34,365 nucleotides of DNA from CAYMSA01 sp964392965 (lineage in GTDB: Bacteria; Actinomycetota; Coriobacteriia; Anaerosomatales; Anaerosomataceae), in assembly GCA_964392965.1 (NCBI GenBank), contig CAYMSA010000012.1, positions 1 to 34,365 of the forward strand, written 5' to 3'. Under the pieces are notes generated by a model, which was not told where the DNA came from, made no database searches, and saw only the letters and a list, made by a program, of their open reading frames with translations. Positions 6,831 to 17,084 of this stretch are shown here, in pieces. The position numbers and the translations under genes are program-made. Numbering within the stretch: position 1 is the first letter of the stretch; each line of letters starts with the position of its first letter.

Positions 6831-7688
6831 CTACAACTCCCTTGAGATGTTGTCGACGGCTGCTGCGGGATCCGCCGCCCCGGTTATGGGTCGGCCGATT
6901 ACCAGGTAGGTCGAGCCGGCAGCGAGTGCCTCTGCGGGCGTCGCGATTCTTGCCTGGTCCCCTGCCTCCTGTCCTTTCGGACGGATGCCGGGTGTCACGA
7001 TGACTGCATCTGGGCCGAGCAGCTCCCGGACGCGTGCCGTCTCGAGCGGCGAGCAGACGACGCCGGCGCATCCGGCGTTCTGCGCGAGAACCACAAGCCG
7101 GTCGACCTGCTCGGCCGCCGGGGACGGGCAGCCGACCTCGGCAAGCGCAGCGTCGTCGAGACTCGTGAGGACGGAGACCGCGATCACGATCGGCGGCTGG
7201 GTTCCGAATCGCTCGGCAGCTGCAGCTGCAGCCCGCACGCCTGCCGAGAGCATCGCGGAGCCACCCGATGCGTGCAGGGTGATCATGTCCGCTCCAACGC
7301 GCGTGAGGGTGCGGCACGCTCCCTCAACCTGATGCGGGATGTCATGGAGCTTGAGGTCGACGAACACCTTGAAGCCCATCGACCGGAGTTCGCGAACGAT
7401 CTGCGGCCCGGCACTGTAGTAGAGCGTCATGCCGACCTTGACCCACTTGACGCGCCCTCGTAGCGCCCGGGCGACCTCGCGCGCGGCCTCGGCGTCGGGA
7501 ACATCGAGCGCGACGATGATGGCGTCCCCCGATGCGGAGCTTCTTCCCGTCTCTCCGGTGCGCCGCGCATCCCTGCTGGTCGCGTCCCCGACCCACTCTG
7601 ATCCCGAGGGCTCCTGCGGCGCTTGGGCTGAGGTGGCAGGAGCGACGAGACCCGAATCAGGTTGCAGGTTCTTCAACAACTTACGCAT
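6831..7688 (-). CDS. pyrF: Orotidine 5'-phosphate decarboxylase with N-terminal extension
   Basis: PyrF decarboxylates OMP to UMP. The TIM-barrel domain starts near residue 56 (AIIVALDVPD) and carries the catalytic Asp/Lys array in DLKLHDIP (111-118), with TPGIRP and the closing phosphate loop VIGRPIT. Residues 1-55 are an extra tail rich in Ser, Gly, Pro, Thr and Ala, making the protein 285 rather than about 235 residues. The ATG at 7688 is well placed after GGAGG and overlaps the pyrD stop by 8 bases. No ATG, GTG or TTG start was found in frame near the start of the conserved domain. Codons in the tail end in A or T far more often than in the rest of the gene. The tail could be a disordered linker or the trace of a rearrangement. 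Confidence 0.94.
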   Translation of the reverse strand: MRKLLKNLQPDSGLVAPATSAQAPQEPSGSEWVGDATSRDARRTGETGRSSASGDAIIVALDVPDAEAAREVARALRGRVKWVKVGMTLYYSAGPQIVRELRSMGFKVFVDLKLHDIPHQVEGACRTLTRVGADMITLHASGGSAMLSAGVRAAAAAAERFGTQPPIVIAVSVLTSLDDAALAEVGCPSPAAEQVDRLVVLAQNAGCAGVVCSPLETARVRELLGPDAVIVTPGIRPKGQEAGDQARIATPAEALAAGSTYLVIGRPITGAADPAAAVDNISREL

Positions 7689-8613
7689 CAATCGACCTCC
7701 GAGCTATGCCGACGAGTTCGGACACGCGGCTCACACCGTGCTGCAGACAGTACTTCTCGAGTCCCTCGACGATATCGATCGTCGCACGCGGCTCAACGAA
7801 GTTGGCGGTGCCGACGGCGATCGCGGTGGCTCCAGCCGCCAGGAACTCCACCGCGTCTGCCGCGTTCATGATACCGCCCATGCCGATCACGGGGACGGAG
7901 ACGCTCGCCGCCACATCCCAGACCATCCTGAGCGCCACCGGCTTGATCGCCGGACCCGACAGTCCTGCGACGCGTCGGGCGAAGACGGGCCGAAGCGTGA
8001 CCGGGTCGATGGCCATGCCGAGGAGCGTGTTGATGAGGCTGACCGCATCTGCACCCTCGGCCTCGACCGCACGTGCCACCGCTGCGACATCGGTGACGTT
8101 GGGGCTCAGCTTCACGATCAGGGTCTTGGAGGTCGCGGCTCGGACGGCGCGAGTGACCACGCCTGCAGAGTCACAGGACGTCCCGAAAGCCATGCCTCCT
8201 GCGTCGACGTTGGGACACGAGATGTTCAGCTCGAGCGCTGATACGGCAGGCTCGCGTTCGAGCCGTTCGACGACGCGGACGTAGTCGTCGATGCTGTGAC
8301 CCGAGACGTTGACGATGACCGGAACATCTTGGTTCGCCAGCCAGACGAGATCGTGGGTGCAGAAGTACTCGACGCCGGGATTCTGCAGCCCGATGGAGTT
8401 GAGCATGCCGGAAGCCGTCTCGGCGATGCGAACCCCCGGGTTCCCTGACCACGGCTCCGACGAGACACCCTTCGTCACCAGGGCGCCGAGTTCTGCAAGA
8501 TCGACGAACGCAGAGTACTCGATGCCGGACCCGAACGTGCCGGAGGCGGTCATGACCGGGTTGCGGAGCGTAAGGGAGCCGATCGTAACGCTCAAGTCGA
8601 CGTTGATGCTCAC
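7681..8613 (-). CDS. pyrD: Dihydroorotate dehydrogenase, class 1B catalytic subunit
   Basis: A 310-residue FMN flavoprotein that oxidises dihydroorotate to orotate. It has the class 1 motif NISCPN with active-site Cys 133, GTFGSG near residue 25, NTLLGMAID for FMN/orotate binding and MGGIMNAADAVEF. It is class 1B because pyrK is adjacent: electrons pass through PyrK to NAD+. This suits an anaerobe without a quinone-linked enzyme. The start is GTG 8613, which overlaps the pyrK stop as GTGA and follows GAGGGGAG; an open upstream frame lies inside pyrK. Confidence 0.96.
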   Translation of the reverse strand: MSINVDLSVTIGSLTLRNPVMTASGTFGSGIEYSAFVDLAELGALVTKGVSSEPWSGNPGVRIAETASGMLNSIGLQNPGVEYFCTHDLVWLANQDVPVIVNVSGHSIDDYVRVVERLEREPAVSALELNISCPNVDAGGMAFGTSCDSAGVVTRAVRAATSKTLIVKLSPNVTDVAAVARAVEAEGADAVSLINTLLGMAIDPVTLRPVFARRVAGLSGPAIKPVALRMVWDVAASVSVPVIGMGGIMNAADAVEFLAAGATAIAVGTANFVEPRATIDIVEGLEKYCLQHGVSRVSELVGIARRSIDA

Positions 8614-9442
8614 CTTGTCTCCCCTCTCGCGGTGTCGTCCCAGAAGACCTCCGTGGCGTCGAAGACGGGTCCATCGACGCACGCACGTTTGAGCCCGTCA
8701 CGCGTGGGGACGACGCACGACAGGCACGCGCCGACACCACAGGCCATCCGCCGCTCGAGTGAGACCTGGCACTCTATCCCGGCCTCGCCGGCGATTCGTG
8801 CCACCGCCCGCTGCATCGGCTCAGGTCCGCACGTGTAGACGACGTCAGGCAGGACCTCGGTGATCAGGTCGTCGAGCACGACGGTGACGAGCCCGCATCG
8901 TCCGGCCGAGCCGTCATCAGTGGTGATCTCCAGGCGCTCGCAGGTGCTTGCGAAGAAGTCTGTCGCGAGTAGGCCCTCACGATCGAGAGCCCCCATCACG
9001 ACCGTGGTCCGGACGCCCGTCGCCTTGAGGGCTTCGACGAGCATCCCCATCGGTGCCGCGCCAAGTCCGCCGGCGACGACCAGAGCCGAGCGGGCGTCAC
9101 CCGGAACCCGCCAGCCCCTGCCAAGGGGCCCGATGAGGTCCAGCTGATCACCGACTCTCGACCTCGACAGCATGTCGGTACCGCGACCGACGACATGGTA
9201 CAGGATTGTGAGTTCATCGCCGGTCACCCGGTGGACCGACAGCGGACGGCGTAGGAGCACGTCGGTCGTCTGCGTCACGCGTACGTGCACGAACTGCCCG
9301 GGCGCCAAAGCCGATGCGATGCGGGGTGCGCTGACGGTGAGCTCGTACACCTCAGGGGCAATGAGCACGTTACCGCTGATCGTCGCCGACTCGGTGAGGG
9401 GTGCCGGGGATGGCCCTACGTGATCGGTGGTTGACGCACAGC

Positions 9443-9446
<4 letters not shown>
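8610..9446 (-). CDS. pyrK: Dihydroorotate dehydrogenase electron transfer subunit
   Basis: A 278-residue partner of PyrD that carries FAD and a [2Fe-2S] cluster and passes electrons to NAD+. It has the ferredoxin reductase-like fold: LLRRPLSVHRV for FAD binding, VVAGGLGAAPM for NAD+ binding and CGPEPM. The C-terminal cluster ligands are arranged C-x4-C-x2-C-x11-C in CGVGACLSC and the following cysteine. About 20 residues precede the usual N terminus. The ATG at 9446 overlaps the carB stop as ATGA and follows GGAGGTG, giving tight coupling of carB, pyrK and pyrD. Confidence 0.95.
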
Positions 9447-12679
<3,233 letters not shown>

Positions 12680-12742
12680 GTGTTCCCTTCTGCAGCTGGA
12701 AGAAGCGGTCGTACGTCGGCGTGGAGCGAGTGTGGAGGGGGA

Positions 12743-14056
12743 CTACTCGGCGGAAGAATCAGCGGACAGACGCGGGCGTGGCGTGCCGGCAGCGTGCATC
12801 AACTGGATGTACTCCCCGAAGAGATAGCGGGCGTCGTGGGGGCCAGGTGCCGCCTCGGGGTGGTACTGGACCGAGAAGGCGGCGCGATCGAGCGCGCGGA
12901 TGCCAGCGACGGTCATGTCGTTGAGGTTCACGTGCGTGAGCTGTACACGGCCCTGCTCGGCAGACCGGACGACCGGCGCCACACCCTCTCGAACCCAGAA
13001 TGCGATGTCAGACGGGTCATGATCGATAGACCCCGACTCCTCGGGTACAAGCGGACCGATGGAGCCGAAATCCACGCAGAAGCCGTGGTTCTGACTCGTC
13101 ACTTCGATGGTCCCGGTGAGAAGATTCTTCACCGGCTGATTGGCTCCGCGGTGACCGTACTTGAGTTTGTAGGTCGACGCGCCGAGCGCAAGCGCGAGCA
13201 TCTGATGACCGAGACAGATGCCGAATATCGGCTTCTTGCCGAGCAGCTGCTGAACCGTCTCGTAGAGATAGGGCACCGTTGCCGGATCGCCAGGACCGTT
13301 GGCGAGAAAGACGCCGTCGGGGTCGAGTGCGAGAATGTCGTCGGCCGCTGTCGTGGGGGGCAGAACGGTGACCGAGCAGCCGACAGCCTCCAGACTCCGT
13401 GCGATGTTGTACTTCATGCCGGAGTCGAGCGCGACCACTCGATACACCTCGGGCTCACCAAGACCCTCTTCGTGAGTGCCGGGTTCACGGGAGGCGAGTT
13501 CCTCTGGCATGAACGCCGGGAATGTCCCGGCCCGCTCGAGGCCGGTGCGCCAGATCGCATCCTCCGCAGATGCGACAGTCGCGACGAAGTCGAGGTCCAC
13601 CAGCTCCGGGGATGCGAGGACCTTACGATGCAGGGACGTCGGGTCGAGATCGAGGGTCGAGAGTACCGATCGCATGGCGCCCGCCTCGCGGATGGTTCGG
13701 GTGAGACGACGCGTATCGACCCCCTCGATGGCGACGATACCGTGCCGGTGGAGAAACCCGGGCAGCGAGTCGGTCGCACGCCAGTTCGAGGGTGATGCCG
13801 AGGCGGCGCGCAACACGAGACCCGAGGCGAAGACGCCTCTCGACTCCATGTCCTCGTCGTTCACGCCGTAGACGCCGATGTGCGGAAACGTCATCGTGAC
13901 GATCTGGCCGGCGTACGAGGGGTCGCTCAGGATCTCCTGATAGCCGGTCATCGACGTGTTGAAGACGATCTCCCCGAACACTTCGCCGGGAGCACCGCAG
14001 CTCCAGCCGTGAAACGCGGAGCCGTCCTCGAGTACCAGAAGCGCGGGCATCGTCAC
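12743..14056 (-). CDS. carA: Carbamoyl-phosphate synthase small (glutaminase) subunit
   Basis: The 437-residue class I glutamine amidotransferase supplies ammonia to CarB. The N-terminal domain shows NTSMTGYQEILSDPSY and VNDEDMES. The GATase domain has LANGPGDP, the nucleophile in GICLGHQ, and the catalytic His-Glu in YHPEA. At 437 residues it is longer than the usual 360-390. The extra length lies in the interdomain linker (after EDAIWRTG), in an insertion between NHGFCVDF and HVNLNDMTVAG, and in a short C-terminal tail. The start is probably GTG 14056, immediately after the pyrC stop with AGGTGG eight bases upstream; ATG 14050 is the alternative. Confidence 0.96.
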   Translation of the reverse strand: MTMPALLVLEDGSAFHGWSCGAPGEVFGEIVFNTSMTGYQEILSDPSYAGQIVTMTFPHIGVYGVNDEDMESRGVFASGLVLRAASASPSNWRATDSLPGFLHRHGIVAIEGVDTRRLTRTIREAGAMRSVLSTLDLDPTSLHRKVLASPELVDLDFVATVASAEDAIWRTGLERAGTFPAFMPEELASREPGTHEEGLGEPEVYRVVALDSGMKYNIARSLEAVGCSVTVLPPTTAADDILALDPDGVFLANGPGDPATVPYLYETVQQLLGKKPIFGICLGHQMLALALGASTYKLKYGHRGANQPVKNLLTGTIEVTSQNHGFCVDFGSIGPLVPEESGSIDHDPSDIAFWVREGVAPVVRSAEQGRVQLTHVNLNDMTVAGIRALDRAAFSVQYHPEAAPGPHDARYLFGEYIQLMHAAGTPRPRLSADSSAE

Positions 14057-15346
14057 CTAGACGACCACCTTTCCGTTTCGCACGATCCATTGACCCTGCA
14101 CGAGCACTTCGCTCGCCTTGCCGAGAAGCGACATCCCGAGGAATGCCGAGTTACGCGCGGAGGACTGGAACCAGCCGGGCGAGACCTCGACCCTCGCCTC
14201 AGGGTCGATGATCGTGAGGTCCGCGGGGAACCCGGGCTGCAGTCTGAGTTCAGGCATACCGATCGCCGCGCGTGGACCGTGACACATGAGCCGGCAGACA
14301 TCTGGCCAGTCCAGGATGCCTGTCGATACCAGGTGCGTGTTCACGAGCGACAGTGCGGTCTCTAGGCCCGTCGTGCCGAAGGGTGCGAGCTCGAACTCAA
14401 GTGCCTTCTCGTGCGGCGCATGCGGCGCGTGGTCGGTCGCGATGCAGTCGATGGTGCCGTCGACGAGACCCGCGATGAGCGCCTCACGATCGGCCGGGGT
14501 GCGGAGCGGCGGATTCATCTTCAGGTTCGTGTCATACGAACGCAGCGCATCCTCATCAAGGAAGAGATGATGTGGCGTCACCTCACACGTCACACTCAGG
14601 CCACGCCCCTTTGCACGCCGTACTAGATCGATGGACCCGGCGGTGGAGAGGTGCGCCAGGTGCAATCGGCACCCTGTCAGTTCCGCGAGTTCGATGTCGC
14701 GGCACACCATGGCTTCCTCGGCGAGCGCGGGCCATCCGGCCATACCGAGCCGCGTGGATACGACGCCTTCGTTCACGACCCCCGCGGCCGACAGTGTGAC
14801 ATCCTCGCAGTGCGAGATCACGGTCGCACCGAATCGACGCACGTAGTCCATCGCGGTTCGCATCATCCCCGCTGACTGGACGCCATGGCCGTCGTCCGAG
14901 AAGGCGATGGCGCCCTCGGCGATCATGTCACCGATCTCGGCCAGCTGTTCGCCAGCCTGGTCCTTGGTGAGAGCGCCGAGTGGGTATACGCGCACAGCGC
15001 CTGTGGCTGCCGCGCGCTCGCGCACGAAACGGACCACCGAGCCGGTGTCGACGACCGGACGCGTGTTGGGCATCGCGGCGACCGCGGTGAAGCCACCGTG
15101 GGCTGCCGCGCGCGTGCCGCTTGCGATGGTCTCCTTGTACTCTTGACCGGGTTCACGCAGATGCACGTGCGGGTCCGCAAGACCCGGCATCAGGACCTTC
15201 GATGTACAGTCGAGGGTCTCCCCTTTGGGTATCGACAGATCCCCGCCCACCTCGACGATGAGACCGTCCCGGACCACCACGTCCAGCACCGCATCGAGGT
15301 CCGACGCGGGGTCGACCACCCGGGCGCCCTTAAACAGAAGTGCCAC
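14057..15346 (-). CDS. pyrC: Dihydroorotase (class I)
   Basis: A 429-residue zinc amidohydrolase that cyclises carbamoyl aspartate to dihydroorotate. Metal and substrate motifs are DPHVHLREPG (HxH), MPNTRP, ISHCED, HLAHLST and the catalytic ATDHAPH. The start chosen is GTG 15346, because GGAGG lies eight bases upstream; another in-frame GTG at 15355 sits on top of that ribosome binding site. With this start the gene overlaps pyrB by 17 bases. Assignment to dihydroorotase rather than allantoinase rests on its operon. Confidence 0.96.
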   Translation of the reverse strand: MALLFKGARVVDPASDLDAVLDVVVRDGLIVEVGGDLSIPKGETLDCTSKVLMPGLADPHVHLREPGQEYKETIASGTRAAAHGGFTAVAAMPNTRPVVDTGSVVRFVRERAAATGAVRVYPLGALTKDQAGEQLAEIGDMIAEGAIAFSDDGHGVQSAGMMRTAMDYVRRFGATVISHCEDVTLSAAGVVNEGVVSTRLGMAGWPALAEEAMVCRDIELAELTGCRLHLAHLSTAGSIDLVRRAKGRGLSVTCEVTPHHLFLDEDALRSYDTNLKMNPPLRTPADREALIAGLVDGTIDCIATDHAPHAPHEKALEFELAPFGTTGLETALSLVNTHLVSTGILDWPDVCRLMCHGPRAAIGMPELRLQPGFPADLTIIDPEARVEVSPGWFQSSARNSAFLGMSLLGKASEVLVQGQWIVRNGKVVV

Positions 15347-16265
15347 TGTCGCCACCTCCCAACAGCAGGTACATCACGGCCATGCGAACCGCTACGCCCG
15401 ACTCGACTTGATCGAGAACAACGCACCGGTTCGAATCGGCCACATCGGCCGAGATCTCGACACCGCGGTTCATCGGACCGGGATGCATGACGATCGCACC
15501 TGAGGGTAGAGCATCCAGACGCCTCGAGTTCATCCCCCAGAGCGTCGCATACTCGCGATTGGAAGGGAACGGCATCCGCTCGGCACGCTCGAACTGTACC
15601 CTCAACATGTAGGCCACATCGAGGGTTGGAAGCGCCTCATCGAGATCAAAGGAGACCTCGGCGCCAAGGACCTCCGGGCGCGCGGGCATCAGTGTCGGCG
15701 GCCCGACCAGCACCGGCTTCGCTCCCACTGTCACGAGCGCACGCGTCAGACTGCCCGCGACGCGCGAGTGGGAGACATCGCCCACGATGCCCACGCGGAG
15801 ACCTTCGAGATGTCCCAACGCTTCGCGCATCGTGTAAAGGTCGAGGAGCGCCTGCGTCGGGTGCTCGTGGGTACCGTCACCGCCGTTCACGATGGAGCAG
15901 TCCATCTCCTCGGCGAGTATGGCGGGAGCCCCCGCGTAGCGGTGGCGCACGATGACGAGGTCACAAGCCATGGCCGCCAGCGTGCGCGCGGTGTCCCGCA
16001 GCGTCTCGCCCTTGGCGGTGGCCGATGCCGATGCCGAGAAGTTGATGGCGTCCGCCGAGAGGCGCTTCGCGGCGATCTCGAACGACGTGCGTGTCCGGGT
16101 CGAGGGCTCGAAGAAGAGGTTGACGATGGTCCGGCCGCGTAGGGTGGGAAGCTTCTTGATTCGCCGCTGATTCACCTCGAAGAACGAGTTGGCGGTATCG
16201 AGGATGAGGGTGATGTCGTCACGAGTGAGATCGTCCATGCCCAGCAGGTGTCGCGAACTCAGCAT
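15330..16265 (-). CDS. pyrB: Aspartate carbamoyltransferase catalytic subunit
   Basis: A 311-residue enzyme that condenses carbamoyl phosphate with aspartate, the committed step of pyrimidine synthesis. It contains FFEPSTRTRTSFE (the carbamoyl phosphate site), HEHPTQALLDLYT and VMHPGPMNRGVE. No pyrI regulatory subunit follows; pyrC comes next, as is usual where PyrR provides the control. ATG 16265 lies three bases after the pyrR stop. Confidence 0.97.
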   Translation of the reverse strand: MLSSRHLLGMDDLTRDDITLILDTANSFFEVNQRRIKKLPTLRGRTIVNLFFEPSTRTRTSFEIAAKRLSADAINFSASASATAKGETLRDTARTLAAMACDLVIVRHRYAGAPAILAEEMDCSIVNGGDGTHEHPTQALLDLYTMREALGHLEGLRVGIVGDVSHSRVAGSLTRALVTVGAKPVLVGPPTLMPARPEVLGAEVSFDLDEALPTLDVAYMLRVQFERAERMPFPSNREYATLWGMNSRRLDALPSGAIVMHPGPMNRGVEISADVADSNRCVVLDQVESGVAVRMAVMYLLLGGGDSGTSV

Positions 16266-16268
16266 CGT

Positions 16269-16823
16269 CTACCCCACCTCGCCGTCCGCCTTGTAGATGA
16301 TGACCGAGTCCCTGCCGTCCGTCTCGGCGAGAAGCACTCGCACGCGCTCACGACGCGCGGTAGGGATGTTCTTACCGACGAAGTCCGCCCGGATCGGCAG
16401 TTCCCGATGGCCCCGGTCGACGAGGACCGCGAGCTGGATGGCAGCGGGACGTCCGTAGTCCATGATCGCGTCCATCGCCGCCCGGATGGTTCGCCCGGTA
16501 TACAGCACGTCGTCCACCAGCACGACGGTGCGTCCGTCCACCTCGAACGGGATGTCGGTCCTGTGGATCTCCGGGCTGAGGCGCATGGCCACGTCATCGC
16601 GGTAGAACGAGATGTCCAGGCTGCCGACCAGTACGGGTGTACCCTCGATCCGCTCGATCCGCTCGGCGAGTCGCGCGGCCATGTCCACCCCCCGCGTCAT
16701 GATACCCACGAGCGCGATGTTGGCCGACCCCTCGTCGGCCTCCAGTATCTCGTGGGCGATGCGGGTGAGTGCCCGGTCTATGGCACGATCGTCCATCACT
16801 TCGGCTGTCTCGTGATACTCCAC
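16269..16823 (-). CDS. pyrR: Bifunctional pyr operon attenuator / uracil phosphoribosyltransferase
   Basis: A 184-residue RNA-binding regulator of the PRTase fold. In Gram-positive bacteria PyrR with bound UMP or UTP binds a conserved leader hairpin and lowers pyr expression; many also have weak uracil phosphoribosyltransferase activity. The PRPP motif VVLVDDVLYTGRT is clear, with VGIMTRGVDMAARLA and SLDISFYRDD. The start is GTG 16823, seven bases after GGGAGGGAGG; the longer open frame upstream would run into the leader terminator. It is the first gene of the operon, and its own leader carries the PyrR site described at 16959-16993. Confidence 0.97.
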   Translation of the reverse strand: MEYHETAEVMDDRAIDRALTRIAHEILEADEGSANIALVGIMTRGVDMAARLAERIERIEGTPVLVGSLDISFYRDDVAMRLSPEIHRTDIPFEVDGRTVVLVDDVLYTGRTIRAAMDAIMDYGRPAAIQLAVLVDRGHRELPIRADFVGKNIPTARRERVRVLLAETDGRDSVIIYKADGEVG

Positions 16824-16862
16824 GCCGACACCTCCCTCCCCTACGCGTCCCGGGGGTGCAAG

Positions 16863-16893
16863 AACGCCTCCTTGCACCGGGCAAGAAGGCGTC
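16863..16893 (-). terminator. pyr leader attenuator terminator hairpin
   Basis: In the transcript GACGCCTTCTTGC (16893-16881) pairs over all 13 positions (two are G-U pairs) with GCAAGGAGGCGTT (16875-16863), around the loop CCGGT. The tail is only weakly U-rich (TTCTTGC). The 5' arm plus loop can instead pair with the 3' side of the PyrR site, so the hairpin is conditional. It lies 40 bases upstream of the pyrR start. Confidence 0.75.
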
Positions 16894-16958
16894 GAATGTC
16901 TCGATGATCCCCGATTGCAGCCTGATGGACTGCGCGCTGGAGACGAGCTATGCGATTT

Positions 16959-16993
16959 CCCCTTGCCGGCCTCACGGGACCGGTTTTAAAGGT
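16959..16993 (-). promoter_or_regulatory. PyrR-binding loop (anti-antiterminator)
   Basis: The minus-strand leader folds as in the classic PyrR sites of Bacillus. The lower stem is CCTT/AAGG, followed by an internal loop with TAAAA on its 5' side and C on its 3' side. The upper stem is CCGG-U-CC / GGCCGG with a bulged U, and the terminal loop is CGUGA. The core GUCCCGUGAGGCC fits the GUCC-N-G-N-GAGGC consensus. PyrR binding here would hold this hairpin closed and free the terminator at 16863-16893. Confidence 0.88.
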
Positions 16994-17000
16994 CTACCGT

Positions 17001-17029
17001 AGGGTACCAGCCGAAGGGACTCGCGACAA
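17001..17029 (-). promoter_or_regulatory. Predicted promoter of the pyr operon
   Basis: TTGTCG (17029-17024), a 17-base spacer and TACCCT (17006-17001) lie on the minus strand, with TG one base before the -10 (extended -10). The predicted start near 16995 places the 5' end of the RNA directly at the lower stem of the PyrR site, as expected for a compact attenuator leader. Confidence 0.6.
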
Positions 17030-17084
17030 GGAGCATCGTGCCGCCCCCAGGTTGTCTGATCGCGCTCGGCCGCGAGGCTGACAG

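Noticed and set aside
17030..17084. Terminator for feoB before the pyr promoter
   Set aside because: Only a 4-base stem (CTCG/CGAG) and no T-run; not distinguishable from chance in GC-rich sequence.
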